NCBI RefSeq assembly: GCF_004027225.2
Contig: NC_044302.2
Span: 72,474,993-72,538,992, forward strand
Source: Strigops habroptila
Taxonomy: Eukaryota; Chordata; Aves; Psittaciformes; Psittacidae
Length of the DNA: 64,000 bases
Direction of reading: 5' to 3'
The stretch's first letter is position 1. Every line of letters starts with the position of its first letter. Of this stretch, positions 61,003-64,000 are shown one piece after another. Made by a program: the position numbers and the translations under genes. The notes below the pieces were generated by a model. The model did no database searches and had not been told where the DNA came from. It saw only the letters and a program-made list of their open reading frames with translations.

Positions 61003-61064
61003 ATGGGGCTGTTTTACTCGAAGCCTGTGAACGGCAGCCTGAAAGCGCGGCGGGAGCTGCGCTC
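61003..61064 (+). CDS. PLGRKT: PLGRKT first coding exon (probable)
   Basis: PLGRKT is a small membrane protein that exposes a C-terminal lysine and acts as a plasminogen receptor; it is the gene next to CD274 in human. The frame from 61003 reads MGLFYSKPVNGSLKARREL, which aligns without gaps to the human N-terminus (MGFIFSKSMNESMK...). About 8 of 19 residues are identical and most others are conservative. The start has a good context (G at -3, G at +4). The exon is taken to end at 61064 before a consensus GTGAGC donor, because the frame meets a stop right after it. The remaining exons must lie right of the window. The divergence from human is larger than expected for this gene. Confidence 0.6.
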
Positions 61065-64000
61065 GTGAGCTCGCGGTTCAGGTAACGCACCGTCCGGCGG
61101 TGGCGTGGAGCAGCGTCACCCGGCCCGGCCCGGCCCAGCGCAGGGCCCAGGCCTCTTCCGCTGGGGAGCGCTCCCCTCCCCGGTGGGCGGCAGCGCCGGC
61201 GAGGCCCGCCGGCACAGCTGGCGCGGGTGCGTAAAGCACCTCGCCTCCGGATAGAGCGACTTCCGCAGAGCTCTCTGATAACGAGTTGTAGGCGTGGAAA
61301 CTACCCAGTAGTGTTATCCCCCGTTGTCCAAACTATTATGGTAGCTGACCCTAAAAATACAGTTTTGGAAACTCGCATTGAACAGTCCGCCGACGCACAG
61401 CTGGGCTGCTCCAGTGTCAGTCAACATGTACATGTTGAAGCGAATCAGTAACAGCATGGTTACTAAAACGGGGATGGTGTTATCTTAAAATGTATGACTT
61501 AAACATGCTTCAGCTTTCCCACTACACAAAATCTTAGAGTCAGCTCGCTCTTTAGGTTCAGTTAGGTAATTGCAGTTATTCCATGTTACTAGGAAGGCAC
61601 TACACAGCTGCGCATTGTTACGGGAACTTCAGACTAAATAGGGCATAGGGGATTGTTTGTTCCCTCTCATACATCATAGAATAGTATCAGAGAAAGAGAA
61701 GGAAAACCAGTTTGACTAAGGTGCAGAAATCCGTGCTGAACAGAACTTGCAGTGTAGTGGTAGTTACAGCTTTCTGATTTGTTAGGTGTCTTATGATCTT
61801 TAACTTTTCTATATACTAAATGCTGGAATACAATCTGAAGGACTTAGCTGGAGTTTGTCCCTTTAGTTTTGCATTTAAATTGAATACAGGTAAATCTGAA
61901 GTGTTTAAAGTAGTGATGGATGAACTTCCAATTTATTAAATTGCCAGTAGATGGCATATTCTAGTTTTCAAAGCAGTGTGCAGGTGGTATCGCGGGTAAA
62001 CTGAACTCTGGAGATGACCCTGGAAGAAGGAAAATAGTGTAAGAGAAGATGATACAATAAAATACTGTCAAGCTCTTAATTGTTTCAAGAAAATCAACTT
62101 TTACAAGTTTGTAAAAACATTTTTTTTTTGTCTGTGCAAGGTTATATGTTTCTCAGATGCAACCACAAGTTTTGTGTGCAGTTAATTTATGGGTTTTTTT
62201 TTTTTCCCCTATGCAGACATGCTCCTTCCACCCCCAAATTTTTGGAAATCCAAATGACGGGAAGATTTTCAGTTTGAGAGAATGATAATGAAATTAAAAT
62301 GAAGGCTTGCTTCATGATCTGCTTCTCTGCTGTACAGAATGAAAGAGATGAGGAAACAGCTTGAATTCAGACTAGCATTTGTAGCTGTGGGCTTTGAATG
62401 GCTAACATTTTGACCCCAGATGCCTAACAACTCTAGTTCTATCTCAAATGCTAAGGATAATATAAATAAATAAACTTCTTTGAGGACAGTTACAAAAAAG
62501 CCCTTTCAAGATTGCATACAAAATTTTTGCAAGTTGCTCTTAGGAACTCTCCCTATGTTGCATTTCTTCTTTCTGTCAATCATAATAGTCAACGTAATAG
62601 ATGTTTTTTTCTAACACTACAAATGCCTGATCGTATCTGATTTGTACTATATTTACAGACATACCAGCTATGTTAGAAAACCTGCATCTGTTTAACATGC
62701 ATAAAGTGTGCGTTTGTGTCAGGTGCAGTGGGCACAAGGGAGGACTAAATTTTGCGTCGTAAGGTGATGGAAGAAAATGGCTCTGCTCTGAGCTTAAGGG
62801 AAGTGTAGGGAAGAGGAAGACTGTCAGTTGTCTTTTTCCATATCCGAATAAAACTTGTCTGGAGCCTGGTGTTAGAAAAACTACTTTCAGGCTATTTGTG
62901 GAAAATAGTATAGCCTGATTTATTGCCTTTTAGACAGAAATTGTAACTAGAAATCCCTGGAGAAGTTAGTTTGTGCTAGGACCAGAATGAAATAGCTTAA
63001 CTTAAAGCATTAGGTATTCTCATGTGGTGGGATACTGAGATGTGCATGCTATCAGTTCTCCCATCTTCCTCTGAAAACTGTCATATTTATCAAGAAAACA
63101 GATGCTTCCACTTCAAGCATTATGATGCATTTCTATGAGAGTGAAAACTACTGATTTATTTTAAATGTACATCTATCCCAAAACAATACGTGAGATTGAA
63201 ACCTCTTGGAGCTTTTCATAGCTTCTGAATGTACTTTGGAGTGCCGCATGATAACAGTGTTGAGGGAATAGGGTACTGTTGTTACTCCAAGCCAAATGGT
63301 GCAGACCAAGAAAACTGTTTCTCTTAGAATGTCCTCTTTACTAGCAATGATGATGTGACACTGCTCAGAAACAAACTAGTAAGCCTTTGGGTTGATCTAG
63401 AACAAGACACAGCAGGTGTTGGTGACACAGTCAGAATCTGTGAAGGCTTCTCCTGTTCCTTGTAGATGAGGAGGAGTCATAAAGTTCCTGTAAATTGTTT
63501 GGAACAGGATTTCTGTGCTGTCAGTTTTCAGGACAGAACACTTACTTTATTCCGGTGTCTCCCCACCCCCTCCAAAAAAAAAAAAAAAAAAAAGAAAGAA
63601 AAAAGGGGTGTATGCTGTCCTCTGAATGGAGAAACAATGCATAGCTATTCAGTTATTGACTATGTTCTGTGCAGCATGGTAGGTTGGAAGGAGACCATTC
63701 CAAAAACAGAAGGTGAGAGGAAGGTGATTAACATGACAGAAGTTGATAAAGACCCCTTCAGATCACAAGCCTTGGTGCATGCTGAACCTCTGTCAGTTTG
63801 AGTCACTCTGATGTGTGCTGCGCACTAGAATGAGCTTGACTACTTCAGAATAAGAGAATGTTAAAAGATGTTGTGAAGTTGTGTGCATGTTTTTTTCTCT
63901 ATAACCTTTGGATAACTCTGAAAAGATAGGATTGTGGCCTTGCAGATTGTATCTTAATGCTGTTTGGAAGCCTAATAAAAACTCAACTGTCAGTTTGCCC
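61065..64000 (+). other. PLGRKT: PLGRKT intron 1 (partial)
   Basis: AT-rich sequence after the donor, running to the window end. I found no convincing second exon. It holds an A-rich tract at 63574-63604 (A20 followed by GAAAGAAAAA). No mobile element is recognised. Confidence 0.45.
63574..63604. repeat. poly-A tract
   Basis: A20 followed by a GAAAGAAAAA extension. The length probably varies between individuals or assemblies. Confidence 0.85.

Larger units (their letters stand above)
60500..61260 (+). promoter_or_regulatory. CpG-island promoter of PLGRKT
   Basis: A GC- and CpG-rich block around a start codon on the plus strand. It includes GC-box sequence near 60833-60845 (GGGGCGGGGCC) and no clear TATA box. 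It is head-to-head with the CD274 promoter about 8 kb away, as the human pair is. Long open frames across it are composition artefacts. Confidence 0.7.

Noticed and set aside
60208-61068. A 286-codon plus-strand frame ending at the PLGRKT exon
   Set aside because: Only the last 20 codons resemble a protein. The upstream part crosses hexamer repeats and promoter sequence and is open by chance.
62200-62400. Possible PLGRKT exon 2 (good acceptor at 62217, later FERMIMKLK-like words)
   Set aside because: No frame joins the previous exon and matches the conserved protein for more than a few residues before a stop.
1-64000. CRISPR arrays, operons, bacterial-type systems, tRNA or rRNA genes
   Set aside because: The window is vertebrate nuclear DNA; no regular spaced repeats and no tRNA or rRNA sequence were recognised by reading.

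Overview
This is a bird nuclear genome window. It carries several CR1 LINE copies with the typical avian 3' end, a solo endogenous-retrovirus LTR, a fragment of an avian ERVL-type LTR, and single-copy vertebrate genes with GT-AG introns. The gene order is that of the vertebrate JAK2/CD274 neighbourhood (human 9p24.1; as far as I recall, Z-linked in birds). I cannot name the species.

Layout: the left end holds the first coding exon of RIC1 (minus strand) and its CpG-island promoter at about 2.5-3.6 kb. A long stretch without genes follows, containing one damaged CR1 copy at 20.6-21.8 kb. At 25.1-27.9 kb (minus) lie three exons recognisable as PDCD1LG2 (PD-L2): IgV, IgC and transmembrane. The two Ig exons carry three stop codons, three frame breaks and a lost Ig cysteine, and a CR1 insertion abuts the IgC acceptor, so this copy is a pseudogene. 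A larger CR1 copy at 33.1-35.4 kb is interrupted by a 429-bp solo LTR with a 6-bp target-site duplication. CD274 (PD-L1, minus) is intact from 48.2 kb down to 39.8 kb. Seven coding exons can be joined into one frame of 313 codons plus stop, and its CpG-island promoter is at about 52.2-52.8 kb. At the right end a third CpG island, with a (CCCACA)n/(CCCGCT)n tract, precedes a plus-strand first coding exon resembling the N-terminus of PLGRKT. PLGRKT lies head-to-head with CD274, as in human.

Biology: CD274 and PDCD1LG2 encode the two ligands of the T-cell inhibitory receptor PD-1. Here one ligand looks intact and the other looks dead, which would leave PD-L1 as the only PD-1 ligand of this pair at the locus. 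The predicted PD-L1 tail is longer than the human one and contains an ITIM-like tyrosine motif spanning its last exon junction. I found no operon-like or bacterial-type system, CRISPR array or novel enzyme cluster. The most notable findings are the PD-L2 decay and the unusual PD-L1 tail.
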